Of a DNA stretch of 64,000 bases, positions 13,601 through 24,570 are shown one piece after another. Position 1 is the first letter of the stretch. The number at the start of each line of letters is the position of its first letter. The position numbers and the translations under genes are program-made. A model generated the notes under the pieces. It was given only the letters and a program-made list of their open reading frames with translations. It was not told where the DNA came from and made no database searches. Origin of the DNA: Parapristionchus giblindavisi (lineage: Eukaryota; Nematoda; Chromadorea; Rhabditida; Diplogasteridae); contig CALSFV010000084.1 in NCBI GenBank assembly GCA_943737045.1, positions 2,501 to 66,500 of the forward strand. Reading direction: 5' to 3'.

Positions 13601-15420
13601 GAAAGCTCCTCGCCCTGGTGATACTAGGCCACAGTCAATGCTAGATAGAGAGAGAGAGAGAGATTGGGTTGACAATGATAGCTTGAATGTAGCGTGGTGG
13701 TTTATCACACTTTGTTGATCATAGCTTCTTGCCCATTACCCAGTGGTTACTCCTAAACTACAAAGTGGTTAACCATTCCCATTTTTGAAGTCACCCAAAC
13801 CTGCTCACCCGGATCCCCTTACCCATTACCCAGTGGTTACTCCTAAACCACAAAGTGGTTAACCAATTCCACTTTTGCAGTCACCCAAACCTGCTCACCC
13901 GGATCCCCTTACCCATTACCCAGTGGTTACTCCTAAACCACAAAGTGGTTAACCAATTCCACTTTTGCAGTCACCCAAACCTGCTCACCCGGATCCCCTT
14001 ACCCATTACCCAGTGGTTACTCCTAAACCATAAAGTGGTTAACCAATTCCACTTTTGCAGTCACCCAAACCTGCTCACCCGGATCCCCTTACCCATTACC
14101 CAGTGGTTACTCCTAAACCACAAAGTGGTTAACCAATTCCACTTTTGCAGTCACCCAAACCTGCTCACCCGGATCCCCTTACCCATTACCCAGTGGTTAC
14201 TCCTAAACCACAAAGTGGTTAACCAATCCCACTTTTGCAGTTACCCAAACCTGCTTACCCGGATCCACTTTCCCATTACCCAATGGTTACTCCTAAATAC
14301 CAAGTGGTTAACAAATCCCACTTTTGCAGTTACCCAAACCTGCTTACCCGGATCCACTTTCCCATTACCCAATGGTTACTCCTAAATACCAAGTGGTTAA
14401 CAAATCCCACTTTTGCAGTTACCCAAACGTGCTCACCCGGATCGTCCTCGGCCTTCTCCTCCGACGGAGGCAGTCCACACAGGAAGAGCTCGCACGATGG
14501 AGGAGTCAATGGTAATCGATAATGTTTAATTAATTATTTTTAAAAATTTAATTTAATTAAAAATTCACATGAAAACTCTCTGATCTGGCCTCACAATCAA
14601 TCAATTTTTCGGGCATAATAATGACATATGGTCAGATCGGTGAGAGTTTCAATGTAGCTTGCGATAGTACATTAAAATTTCAAAATATCCAGGTTCAGGT
14701 GGTTGCGAAGTTGCGGTCAAAGTTGCTTATTATATTTAAATATTATATTAAAATTTTTAAATTTTCTTTAATTTTTACTTAAAAATTTCCTGGTTCAGGT
14801 GGTCTCTCCCTCGGTATTTCATCGTTCGGCACCGGCACTGCCTATGGACAGAAACTCTTCCTTCACGAACAATCTGTGGGCGGACAGTTCACATCGTTCT
14901 CGGTATGCTAATTTTACTCTACGCTCTGGCCACACTCTCTCGCAGACAGAGAAAGCGAGAGAGTGTGGCTAGAGTTTCACTTTAGCTCGGGTGTGCCTTT
15001 AACGACCCAAAGCCATCTGTCAACTTTCCCAACCACTATTTCCTCTTAAACAGTGATTAAAAGGCCATTCCAAGGATGCTAAATATGAATAATTATTTTC
15101 TTCCTAAGCTGATCTTTGATCTTTGATTGATTTCAGTCGCTGTCTGGAACCTCTATCGGTGGATCGATCTCTGTTCCAAGTTCAATCGATGTAGCTACCG
15201 TATCCTTTGCTACGATCAACGATCCCATGGCTGCCATCAGAGTTAAAGGTACATTATTAAAATTTATTTTTCCTTAAAAATTAATCAATAAAAACCAGAA
15301 TCTGCCCTGATCGATACCGTATACTGGACGACCGAGTGCGACGTGGCAATCGATTACGACGACGAATCCGCCGCTGATCCTCCATTCGACCACGCCCTCG
15401 AATCAATCGATTACCAGTAG
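7609..15420 (+). CDS. C2H2 zinc-finger protein, probable transcription factor (14 coding exons)
   Basis: Probable nuclear DNA-binding regulator. Segments joined by phase-matched GT-AG sites: 7609-7671, 8718-8810, 9722-9817, 9873-9940, 10157-10640, 10929-11026, 12299-12409, 12666-12744, 12941-13101, 13147-13265, 14419-14511, 14799-14902, 15137-15248, 15299-15420; 600 residues. Fingers, from visible ligands: C51/C54/H67/H71; C79/C82/H95/C97 (atypical HxC end); C272/C275/H288/H292; C302/C305/H318/H322; C330/C333/H346/C353 (C2HC, split by an intron after R338). Fingers 1 and 2 are joined by a TGEKP-like linker, SNDRPF. A Pro/Glu-rich stretch of about 170 residues separates the pair from the triplet; the last 240 residues are Ser/Gly/Asp-rich with no domain I recognise. 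The start is the first in-frame ATG of an exon that opens at 7557 behind ttacag; an upstream exon is not excluded. The 2+3 finger layout recalls nematode DIE-1-type factors, from memory and unverified. A second C-terminus is possible (20522-22076). Confidence 0.85.
7813..8000. repeat. 188-bp inverted repeat in the first zinc-finger intron
   Basis: Outer arms AAACCCTAGTTCG and its complement, then AAACCCTTAAAT…TTTAAGGGTTTG. Ends resemble CAGTGAGAG with TG/TA flanks, so a degenerate TA-duplicating MITE is likely. Confidence 0.65.
8431..8536. mobile_element. TTAA MITE family A, diverged (zinc-finger intron)
   Basis: CTCTGACCACACTCTCTCGC and TTCGAATTAGCACGGAGTGT identify it. It lies in the intron before exon 8718-8810; left end unclear. 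Confidence 0.5.
11793..11870. mobile_element. TTAA MITE family B, relic (zinc-finger intron)
   Basis: Only the core is recognisable (CGCTGTTAGAGAACAGAGAA, ATAGTGTG). Ends lost. Confidence 0.4.
12501..12619. mobile_element. TTAA MITE family A (zinc-finger intron)
   Basis: TTAAAGTGACATCCCAAGCT…AATTAGCTTGGGGTGTGCC. It lies between exons ending 12409 and starting 12666, so it splits no coding sequence. Confidence 0.65.
12811..12904. mobile_element. TTAA MITE family A, truncated (zinc-finger intron)
   Basis: The inner arms GCTAATTTTGCTCTCCGCTC and GTTTCAAACCAGC remain; the outer ends are lost. It sits 37 bp upstream of the exon at 12941. Confidence 0.5.
13341..13568. mobile_element. 228-bp palindromic MITE, TAA duplication (zinc-finger intron)
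   Basis: TGTGGTGTTA…TAACACCACA with long inverted arms rich in AAAAGTAG, flanked by TAA on both sides. The same length and sequence recur at 29036-29263. A PIF/Harbinger-type duplication is the likeliest origin. It lies in the intron before the 90-bp array. Confidence 0.8.
13731..14440 (+). repeat. Eight-copy 90-bp tandem repeat of an intron 3' end plus exon start
   Basis: Seven full units plus the functional last one, spaced 90, 90, 90, 90, 90, 89 and 89 bp. Each unit holds cccattacccagtggttact, then a cttttgcag acceptor and the first about 20 nt of an exon (encoding VTQTCxPGS). Candidate AG ends are at 13790 (tttttgaag variant), 13880, 13970, 14060, 14150, 14240, 14329 and 14418; 14418 precedes the exon that fits the gene. 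Use of any earlier acceptor runs into an in-frame TAA about 18 codons later (…NGYS or …SGYS then stop). The long open frame across the array exists only because 90 is divisible by three. Confidence 0.9.
14907..15003. mobile_element. TTAA MITE family A abutting a splice donor
   Basis: GCTAATTTTACTCTACGCTC begins 4 nt after the exon end at 14902, so the donor gtatgc runs into the element arm. The right end is GGTGTGCCTTTAA. The left outer repeat is missing, perhaps removed by selection on the donor. Confidence 0.6.
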
Positions 15421-16065
15421 GCTATCGTAATCTGCTACTGTAATCAGACAATCGTTGTAGGACCGAGCTTCTCCTCTCGTTACTTCGTTTCGTCCTTCAC
15501 AAGCTGTTACCGTACGCTGCACTTGTCGTCATCGCCAATCAATGTAATATCATCGTCTACAGTAATCCGTTTGCACAATCGACTACAGTAATCTAGGCGC
15601 TATTGATTAGTTGATCCCTACTAAATCACACTTGGACGAATTCGAATTCAGTCGCAGTAGTTCTTATTCGTTCATGCTTGTGCGGATTTACTCTAAAGGG
15701 TGTAAGATCACTGTACAGTCTTTTCATTTTACGTACTGTTCACTGTCTCTGATTTTGATCGGTCTACCGTAACCTATCTACCGTAATCCTTCAAAATGGT
15801 CTCTGCTAATGTCTAAGTCTTTGATTTTTACGGCGTACCGTAAACAACAGCCTACCGTAATCGTTCGGAACTGCCCGTCCAAATGAACATTACGTTGTGA
15901 AACGACCGTATGCAAAAGTTTTGCACCTATTAAGTATGTGTAACTAGTAACGTACTATACTATACGATACAACTTCTCGTTCTCATTCATTTCGAATCGA
16001 ACCAGTCTCTCCTCCTGCACTGTAGACAAAACACTATAGAAATGACTTTTGGTTCTTTTCTTCAC

Positions 16066-16415
16066 CTCCTCTGCTCCTCATCTCCTCTCCCATTCCTCCT
16101 CCACTACATCCCCGTCATCTTCTTCTACTCCTTCTCCTCTTCCTCCTCCTCTTCTCCTCTTCTTCTCCTCCTTTTCCTTCTCCTCTTAATTTTCCTCTTC
16201 TTCTCCTCTTCATCTCCTCTTCTTCATGCTCCTCTTCCTCTCTCTCTCTCCTCTTCCTCTTCTTATTTCTCCTCTAATCCTACCACATCTCCTCCTCTTC
16301 TCATCTCCTATTCCTCCTCTTCCTCTTCTCTTCCTCTCCTCTCATCTTCCTCTCTTCTTTTTTCCTCTTCTCCTCTCCTCCTATTTTTCATCCTCTTCTT
16401 CTTCTCCTCTTCCAC
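16066..16415. repeat. Pyrimidine-rich TCC/TCT tract
   Basis: About 350 bp almost free of purines on the plus strand, imperfectly periodic; no gene. Confidence 0.85.
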
Positions 16416-16970
16416 ATAATCGATTGATATTAATCTCTCCCGATTCCCCTCACTCTATTGACAAAAACACTAGGCTTATCTGCCGTATCGGTACAGTCTG
16501 TACATTCTCTCCCTCTCCCTCTCCCTCTCCTTCTCCTTCTCCCTCTACCTCTCCTTCTCCCTCTACATCTCCCTCTCCCTATCTACCTAACCTTCTACGT
16601 AACTCCAGCCGACATCATAGCACAGTATACAAAAAATCGTTGGATAGCAGCGGAATCGTTTCTACTATTCATTTGTTGCGTATGCGCATTCTGCCAACGA
16701 GAGAGAAAAAAACTGACCCTGATCAAAATTCTCGAAAATAAAATCAAATCAGAGCTAACCCTCCTCGTTTTACACACTCTCTCGCCATTTTTTGTTCGCG
16801 ACTTTTGAACACCAAGTAAGCGCTGATGAATTCGTTTTGGAATAGGAGCATCCTAGGCTGGTTATTCCGTCCCTAAAACTTTTCGTAGGCCCAAAAGCAG
16901 AGCAGCCCTACACTAGATTCTCGTCCATTTCTCAATCGTTCAATTTTTTCACCATCCTCTGCCTCTCTGC

Positions 16971-17090
16971 CACAGTATTCTGGTCCAAGCCATTTTTCTT
17001 CCAAAGCAAGACAAAGGAGAGACCATTGTATTCGAGAGAGTTTGTATGTTGAGCGGTCGTTCTTGCTTTGAAAGTCATGAGAACGCTGTG
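16971..17090. mobile_element. 120-bp MITE with CTGC 4-bp duplication
   Basis: CACAGTATTCTGG…GAGAACGCTGTG, flanked by CTGC on each side. One of three 120-bp copies here, each with a different perfect 4-bp duplication. CAC ends with 4-bp duplications are known for Chapaev-type (CMC) transposons; that assignment is inference. Confidence 0.75.
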
Positions 17091-18634
17091 CTGCCTCCTC
17101 CTACCCATTCCCGTCCCAAATTGCAATAGATGGCAGCTGGTTATATCGTCCCCATCCATCGACACTCTCTCACTTCCCAGTGCTATCTCGTCTTTCTCTC
17201 GCTGTCTGGCCGCTCTCTCCGTTTGCTATACTCTCTAAACCACACGACTGTTTTTTGTGCCGTATGGTAGAAGTTGGAATTGATGGGAATGAATTGGACT
17301 CTTCTCTCGATCTGCCTTTACTTCTAGCGTTCTACCTCTATCTCTGCCTCATACCTCTCTCTCTCTCCCTTTCCCTCTCCCTGTTTCCTCCTCGGATAAT
17401 CTATACTATTCCAGTTATAGTTATTTCTGATCCGGGCATATGTCACAGCAAATTAACAGTTAACACTTATCAAATTATGTTAGAAAAAAATAAAATTAAA
17501 CTTTCAAACTCCGAATTTCTAGGCCATAGTCCACTCTCATTCCTCCGTCTTCAAGTCAATCAAACGTATCTTGATCGACACTTTCCTCCCCTATCATTCT
17601 CAATCATTCTGATTTCCACCCCCTATCATTGTGCCTGCTTCTCTATCGCCCACGCTCTCTCACTTCGCCGCGCTCTCTTGTCGGACTCTAGCCGTCTGCG
17701 CGCTCTCCGATTCGTGTACACTCTCGTAGTCTCCCTCTGTTTCTCTGACCACTCTCCGCGGACGCATGTTCTCTCGTCGGCGAAAAAGACACATACATAA
17801 GCTCCACGTTTCAGGCGATGATTCCATCATCCTCTCTCTTTCCCCTTTCTACCGTAATCATACCGTAATCCCTAAAGTACGGTAGTTACAGCACCCATCC
17901 CTAGAGTACGGTGTACAGTAATCCCTAGAGTACGGTAGATACTGTAATCCATGGGGTACTGTAGGCTACCTTCCCTGGCATCGTTCGAAATGTTTAGTCT
18001 AGACAAACCGCCACCACTTGAATGACAAAGGCCGAATCGTTCCCTCCCTCTAGAGTTCCCTCTCTCCATCTCCCTCTAGAATCTCTCCATCTCCCTCTCC
18101 CTCTCCCTCTCCCTCTAGAATCTCTCCCTCTCCCTCCCATTCCAATTTCGGATTGTCTCCCTGTCAATCATACTTATCATCTATAATGGTCTGGTTACTG
18201 TCTAATTACAGTCTGAGTCTTCATTTAAAGGAGGAAGAACGATGACTATCTTTACTGATCGTTTTTGTGTCTTATGAAGAATTTTCGACCAAATAAGAGG
18301 ATGCTTCACTTTTTGCGAATTGGCCCCATCTCTACCCTGCATCATGCTCTCCCTCTCCCTTTCCGTGCCTCTCCCCTCCCTTTAATGTCCCAATTCTGAG
18401 TTCATCCTTAGATGTGACACAAATCTCGATAGGATATATCTCTTCATCTCTCCCTCTCCTTCTCTCCCTCTCTCTCTCCCTCTCCCTCTCCCTCTCCCTC
18501 TCCCTCTCTCTCGTCCAGCCTCTTTTCCACTAACGGAACCATTCTCGACGTATTCTCTCTTCGGCTTACCCGATTTTCATCTTATAGATACACTTTAATT
18601 CTTATCACTATTCATTTCGCTAGATCTCCCTAGT

Positions 18635-18668
18635 CTGATCTTTGATCTTTGATCTTTGATCTTTGATC
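18635..18668. repeat. TTTGATC heptamer run (one of about 12)
   Basis: Four to five tandem TTTGATC units. Similar runs: 4444-4483, 7460-7485, 8815-8848, 11035-11058, 11139-11163, 15111-15128, 25676-25703, 29481-29504, 48873-48908, 52841-52862, 52953-53004. Confidence 0.85.
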
Positions 18669-18947
18669 GGCCGAAACACCGGTCATAAATACCTCGATAG
18701 GCTTATTATTATTAGTCCGGACTATCCTGAAATTAATTTTAGAAACTTAATCTCTAAATATTTGATTTCTGATCTTTATTCAATCAACACAGCTTTCTGT
18801 ACAGAATGGTATGAATCACATCCTCTATTTTGTCGGCCATTGTCATGGTGTGTTTTTTGTGTATAGTCATGGATATTTATTTATCATACAATGTCGGATT
18901 ACCGTAACCCATTGAACCACACCCATTTATGTAAATATAAGACATTC

Positions 18948-19059
18948 TTAAAGGCACACCCGAACAAATTTGAAACTCTACGCTCTGACAACGCTCTCTC
19001 GCTTTCTTTGTTAACGGGAGCATTGCCAGAGAGTGAAATTCGCTCGCGTGTGCCTTTAA
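18948..19059. mobile_element. TTAA MITE family A, intact ends
   Basis: TTAA|AGGCACACCCGAACAAATTT at the left and CGTGTGCCT|TTAA at the right; both TTAA target copies are present. Confidence 0.75.
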
Positions 19060-20149
19060 CGATCGGTTCATATCACTTTTTGTTTCAGCATCATAGGTAA
19101 ATGAGTAGATAATTGCATGACGTATACCATAACTACCGCTACCATAATCACTTGACTACCGTAAACCTGACAGTGCCTGACACCGTAGTTATCACTACCG
19201 TACCCCGAACATCTGTCAGATCAGTCCAAACATCCTTCCCTATTGTCTATGTGTTTGTTTTTGTCGAGATGATGGGCGTAAGCCGAGACTGAGAGAGTAT
19301 GGAAAACGTGGAGTGCGCCTGAGAAAGAGAGAGACGAGAGAGTGTACAGATTGGAGAGTGCACTAGAGAAAGAGAGACATACCGAGAGACCACGGTGATC
19401 GGCGGAGAGGCAGAGAGGAAGAGCAGGGCGAGAGAGTGTGCAGATGGTGGAGGGTCCAGAGAAAGAGCGGGACGAGAGATGAGAGAAAGGGTAGTGTGTG
19501 TCTCTCCCATCGATTCTCATGCATTGCCGGGACGTCTTTGCCACTTAAAATCTGCTACCCATGGGGAGTTTCTGGTTTACCACTCTGGTTAACCACACTG
19601 GTTAACCATCCAGCTAGCTGTTAACCTTACTAGCATGCTAGTCTTCGATCTGTCTGATAGTTTCGGAAAGCAAGAGAGCTTGGTGTCCCTTTAAGGGTTT
19701 TTTCTGTTGTCCTGTTTAATCGCGATCGTACACAAAACATTTCTCGCTCGGACAAATATGTCCCTGGTTAAGGTCCGTTCGACTGGTAGTGAATAAGAAA
19801 CCAATGAGCATTCGCACACACACTCACATTTCCCCAACCCGTGCTCCATACCGAACGATTAGTCAGCAATCCTGGCTCTTTGAGCTCCAATAATAGTGAG
19901 CTCCGGTGTCTTGAGCGAGCTCCAATATCAGCGAGCTACATTGTAGTGGGCTCCTTGGCTCTGCCATACCTTGATAGCCCTCATTGGACTCTTTGTCATC
20001 CTCTAGTCAGCTTTTCAACCGAAATTTTCCAACAGTTTTTGTTATCATCAATCAATAATCTCTGGTTTTCAATCGATAATATCGATTACTATCCATCATT
20101 TCTCTCTCAATTCTCGATTAGATAGAATGTGGTATCACTTTCCATCTTT

Positions 20150-20372
20150 CTCACTCCATCTCATCCTCTCGCTCTCTCTCGTTCTCTTCAATTCTCTCGC
20201 TCTCTCTGACTCTCTACCTCTCCTTCTATCTCTCCCTCTCCCTCTCCTTCTACCTCTCCCTCTCCTTCTATCTCTCCCTCTCCTTCTATCTCTGCCTCTC
20301 TATCTCTCCCTCTCCTTCTATCTCTCCCTCTCTATCTCTCCCTCTCCCTCATTCTCCCTCTCTATTCAACTT
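20150..20372. repeat. CT-rich imperfect microsatellite
   Basis: CTCTCC and CTCTCT hexamers with TTCTAT interruptions, upstream of exon 20522. Confidence 0.85.
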
Positions 20373-20521
20373 CACTACTCCCCCGCCCTCCTGACTACCC
20401 GTGAATAATGTACTATAGCCACAATACAATTAGACCACCCTTTAACTCACTTTACAACTACTACCTTTTCTATCGTACATCTATTTATTGATTTATTTAC
20501 TTACCGATTACCGTAATTCAG

Positions 20522-22076
20522 ATGTGAACTCATCTTCGCTCCGGGAGCCTGTGGTGAGCGCGGAGAGCACTGGCGATGTGATACGGTATGTTCGATGCTT
20601 GATTATTGATTGATTCGTCGGTGCGGGAACATGGATAGATCAGGGGGAATATCGATTGATTAGGGGGTGATTCAGATCTTAGTCATATTGATTACTAATT
20701 GTATGGTATGGCGAAATGAAATGATGATTTTTGAAAATCGATTGATCGACCAAACTCGTGATTATGTGTGTGGTTTGTTTGAGAGTTGGCGAGACGATCG
20801 AGAATTCTCTCCCTCTCCCTTTTCCCCTCCTCTCCCTCTCCCTTTCCCCTCCTCTCCCTCTCCCTCTCCCCACCACTTCATATTCGACATCAAACCACCT
20901 TAGATGACGATTTAGAACATCGTGGACAAAATGGCGAATGTCGTCCCTACTATAAAAGTAGTAGGGACGGTACTCTTTTCCCCATAACATCTTCTTTTGG
21001 CAAATTTTGATGATACCGATGTTTAGCAATTAGATTGTATGATTTATAGAAGTACAAATTTAAATGGCATGCACTATAAATGTAATACATATTTATTCTT
21101 AATTTTTAATAGTAATGTGCTTCATGGTGTTTCGGCCGCAACGTCTAATCAAGGGGTGATCCTTCTTTCATTCAAATATAGGACGATCGTGAAGCATACT
21201 CGGCTAGTGGGAAATATAAGTAAACTACTAGTTTGAAAATTCCAGAGCAGTAACAGATCGTAGTCACTAGCAAAATCTAATTGTACAGTGATAAGTGCAC
21301 GATACACATTTTCTTACTTTTCATATGATGAATGTATCGATGATCACATAGTTTAGTCCTCTCGGTCGTCTGTTTCGCTTGATTACACACTATTGAGCGA
21401 GAGAGGGAGGCTAGGTGGAGGAGAGAGGGAGAGGGAGAGGGAGAGGGAGAGGGAGAGGGACGAGAAACCTAGAGGGAGAGTAGAAGGGAATCGGATCAAG
21501 CGGGTGGACAAAAAGTGAGAAAAGGGGGCTCTTCTCTCATCTTCTTGGTGCCCTTGACAGTTGCATTCTCTCCCTCTCCCTCTCCCTCTCCCTCTCCCTC
21601 TCCCTCTCTCTCCCTCGCCCTCTCCCTCTAGACCGAAGCGAAAAGTTGTAAATGAATGCACTCTATTGATAGGGGAAGATAAGATAGATTGGTTATCTTA
21701 TCGCCGCATAGTGATACGATCTGATCGAATCAATTATCGAGATAAGACATATCACTCATTTCCGGGGTCACATACACCGTTTATTAAATGATTGATGGGT
21801 TTAGTTATCGATTAACAGGGCTAGATACAGTTAGAAAGATTTTATTGATGGTTGGATTCTTCCTAGTCCAAAATACAGACCATGCGAAGGAGTAATTTAA
21901 TGGTTAGGCCATATAGTTTATCTGTCGTTTAGGGTATCCAACCCATCATCAGCTACAAATTATCGCAAACTTTGGGCAACTAAACCAAAAACTGTCGTTG
22001 TTTATTGATTTATTGATTTATTGATTTCAGTACGATCAACAGCGTGAAGGATGATTCTGACGATGATGAGGAGTGA
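20522..22076 (+). CDS. Two candidate alternative 3'-terminal exons of the zinc-finger gene
   Basis: Exon 20522-20585 has an attcag acceptor and a gtatgt donor; exon 22031-22076 has a tttcag acceptor and ends in TGA. Read as AT|GTG AAC…, the first needs a preceding phase-1 exon. The zinc-finger exon ending at 15248 supplies exactly that (AAA G|AT), which would skip 15299-15420. The tail would be 36 residues after the junction Asp, Ser-rich and then ending in the acidic run DDSDDDEE. AATAAA lies 44 nt after the stop. Other phase-1 exons (ending 13265 or 14511) could also join. A separate small gene is the alternative. Confidence 0.55.
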
Positions 22077-22119
22077 TTTAATCTAATTTAATGTAAGTTT
22101 CGATTTTTATTAATCATTA

Positions 22120-22125
22120 AATAAA
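22120..22125 (+). terminator. AATAAA polyadenylation signal
   Basis: A canonical hexamer 44 nt downstream of the TGA at 22074-22076. It supports a transcript 3' end for the distal exon pair. I found no AATAAA in the first 600 bp after the proximal stop at 15420. Confidence 0.45.
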
Positions 22126-22903
22126 ATTAATCAATCACATTCCCTTCTAACTAAAAGCATACGTTAAAATAAGTTTCAAAAGGAACTAAAATATTTTGAA
22201 ACTCGCTGTATTGTCAGTACGACCGTAGAGAAGGGAACGTCTAAAGAATAATAATATTAATATTATAATAATATTAATAATAATATTTATTTATTCAATA
22301 CGATATTGACGCTAAATTTGACGCTAAAATTTAATAAAATGACATGAAATGTGTGAAAGCGAGCATACGAGGATAATGCATCGTTACATTTGCCTTACTC
22401 TGGTATTTCCAGACTAGTAGTTTACTTCTCATTCAGACTAGCCGTAGACTTGCAAGTGTACGGCTAGTTAAACGCAAGTCTACGGGAAGTGGTGTGTAAG
22501 TCTACGGCTAGTTAAACGTAAGTCTACGGCTAGTAAAACGCAAGTCTACGGCTAGTGGTGTGGTATACTGTAATGCATTTCGTCAAATATGTGAATCACG
22601 AACTATTTTTTTTAAAATTTTACTCATTATAAATGTCTTCTACGACAGTAATGTGAAGCGTATTAATAAACAAACTTCTGTTAACGCAACGCGAATTTTT
22701 TATCGGAAAATTGGACAATCAAGAAAACATTTAATTAATAGGCAAGTATATTAGGGCACGTATGACGATCTTGAGTAGTTTTATACTACGTGAATACAGG
22801 AAAAAAGCAAATGATTAGTTATGGGTAGTTTTAATACATATATAGAATCGATACATATATTAACAATTCAAAATACAACAGCAAAAATTAAGATCATCCA
22901 CAA

Positions 22904-23175
22904 TTATGGAGAGTCGATGTGGATTGAGTCGGACGTCATTGACCTCAGTCGATGCCGATCCTGATGGTAGTAGGTGTCATATCTAAAAATGATTATATGC
23001 TTTAAATAAAAAATAGACATTGGAAAATTGCATAAAACACTATTAAATATAGACTTTTTCTACAAAAAGTATATTTTCTTAGAATAAATTCGAGAATACT
23101 ATCAAGCAAGTGTACCTGTATGAAGATCCTTGCAGTTGTCGGATTACAGCAAGAGCATCGGGAGGCGCAATCGCT
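22904..23175 (-). CDS. Two joined minus-strand exons, C-terminal end of an unrecognised protein
   Basis: On the minus strand, exon 23175-23116 (acceptor ttcttccag, donor ACAG|gtacac) joins exon 22982-22904 (acceptor atttttag) in phase 2 and stops at TAA 22906-22904. The 45 residues include VIRQLQGSSYR, then a Tyr/His/Arg-rich stretch (YDTYYHQDRHRLR) and an SDSIHIDSP end. No upstream exon could be attached with confidence. The pair lies inside the 2.6-kb element 22398-25002, so it may be element-encoded or captured host sequence. It is not recognisable as a transposase. Confidence 0.35.
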
Positions 23176-24308
23176 CTGGAAGAAAATGATTACTGCAATA
23201 AAAGTATCACGACTCCGCAGAATAATTGTTTACAGTATGCGCTAATATCAGATTACTGTAGGTGGAATAGTGTTATCCCTAACGTATCTGCTGTTACCAA
23301 AATTGTACCCCCCATCGCACCACTCAGACAACGGGACTACCGTAACCGAATTCAGACAAGGGTCAATATTCACGGTTATTGTAATGTTTGTGGTACGGTA
23401 GGTGTCATCAACAAATGACTAACCAAGCCCACGTCTGGTTTAAGTGGTTAACGCGATAAAGTAGTGGGTTACAGTAGTTCGATATCGCCGGTTACTGTAT
23501 TGAGCTTTCATTTAGTTAGAACGCCCCTGCAGAATCGAGCTCCCTGTACCTCGCCCATGTATGCCCTACAGTTTTGCAAACCGACTTCAGCTAGGTGACA
23601 CGGAGTATCCCAAATTATCCATACCTACAGTATTCAGTATATAGTCTCTACAGTATCCTTTATGAAACGGATACACGATACCATTATTGAAAAGCGTACC
23701 TATTGAAAAGCGTACAGACACAGGCGCGGCGCCCTCCGCGACCAGTCTCTTCCTCCCAGCGATCAGTATTAAGTGATCTCTAGTCCATCCTCGCTTGCCC
23801 GTGTGCCTTCCTCTTCACCATCATTATCGTCGTCTTAAATAAGACGATTTAAAAAAAAGTAACAATAAACATGATTCATCGATTATAATTGTGATTCAAC
23901 CATTCTAAAATTCAAATTTATCCGTGTTCACGCATAAGTTAATAGTTAGTGTGCAAAAAGTTACTAAAAACAGATGAACGAAGACTTATTGAAGATAGAA
24001 AAAAGAGAAATGGCAAGAGACGGGATCACTGAGGAACGGACGGGCAGACCAAGCTAACAATCGATTGAGCAAGAGTATGTCAAGGAGTAATTGACGTGGA
24101 TAAACCCAGTATATATGGCTTATTTCTACCCACCCTATTCGAAAATAGCTCCACTATTTAAAAGAGAAAGACGAGGGCACCGAAAGTGTATCATTGACAT
24201 CTGTAGAAGAAATGAGAGAGAGAACATGTGAAGAAATTTAATAAATTTTGCGGGGTTGCGAAAAGAAAAGGTAAGAAAATAGTGATAAAATACATTAAAA
24301 TCGCCTAC

Positions 24309-24570
24309 ATGATCATCTTCCAGCAAAATTTCACGCCTCGACGTTTCCAGCAACAATACGGTATGGACGTCGGCTGTAAATAGCATTGCGAGATATCAAT
24401 AATCACCACAGAGGTTGAGAGATATGAAATCAGCGAAAGGAAAAGTAATATAAATAAATACGATGAAAGAACTAACGGAAACGATCTGACCCACCATGAA
24501 TTCACGCGATTCACCATGATATCCACCGTGAATCCGTCCGCTCATCGTCAATCGGCCAACTGAGTGAACC
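24309..24570 (-). other. Minus-strand exon-like segments inside the 2.6-kb element
   Basis: Segment 24570-24495 follows tttttccgacag and ends at ATG|gtgggt; one frame gives 25 codons (…GRIHGGYHGESREF). Segment 24373-24309 follows ctatttacag and ends CAT|gtaggc; one frame gives 21 codons (DVHTVLLLETSRREILLEDD). The preferred frames do not join in phase. A further stretch at 24222-24123 opens behind tttcttctacag. I see splice-like signals but cannot propose one transcript. Confidence 0.2.

Larger units (their letters stand above)
15421..20521. other. Long intron or 3' flank of the zinc-finger gene
   Basis: Dispersed CTACCGTA motifs, the CT tract 16066-16415, a 120-bp MITE and one family A MITE. 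No coding segment recognised. If the distal exons 20522-22076 belong to the gene, all of this is intron. Confidence 0.5.

Noticed and set aside
13855..14385. 176-codon open frame made of a 30-residue repeat
   Set aside because: It is the 90-bp intron-end array read through; the period is divisible by three so no stop arises. Splicing and phase show the array is intronic.
14690..14730. An extra exon at the ccaggttcaggtggttgcg motif
   Set aside because: It copies the acceptor of exon 14799 (ggttcag|gtggt) but has no donor and runs into AT-rich DNA; probably a small duplication.
23110..23418. 102-codon plus-strand frame inside the 2.6-kb element
   Set aside because: It overlaps better-supported minus-strand exons and is rich in the noncoding TACAGTAATC-type motif.
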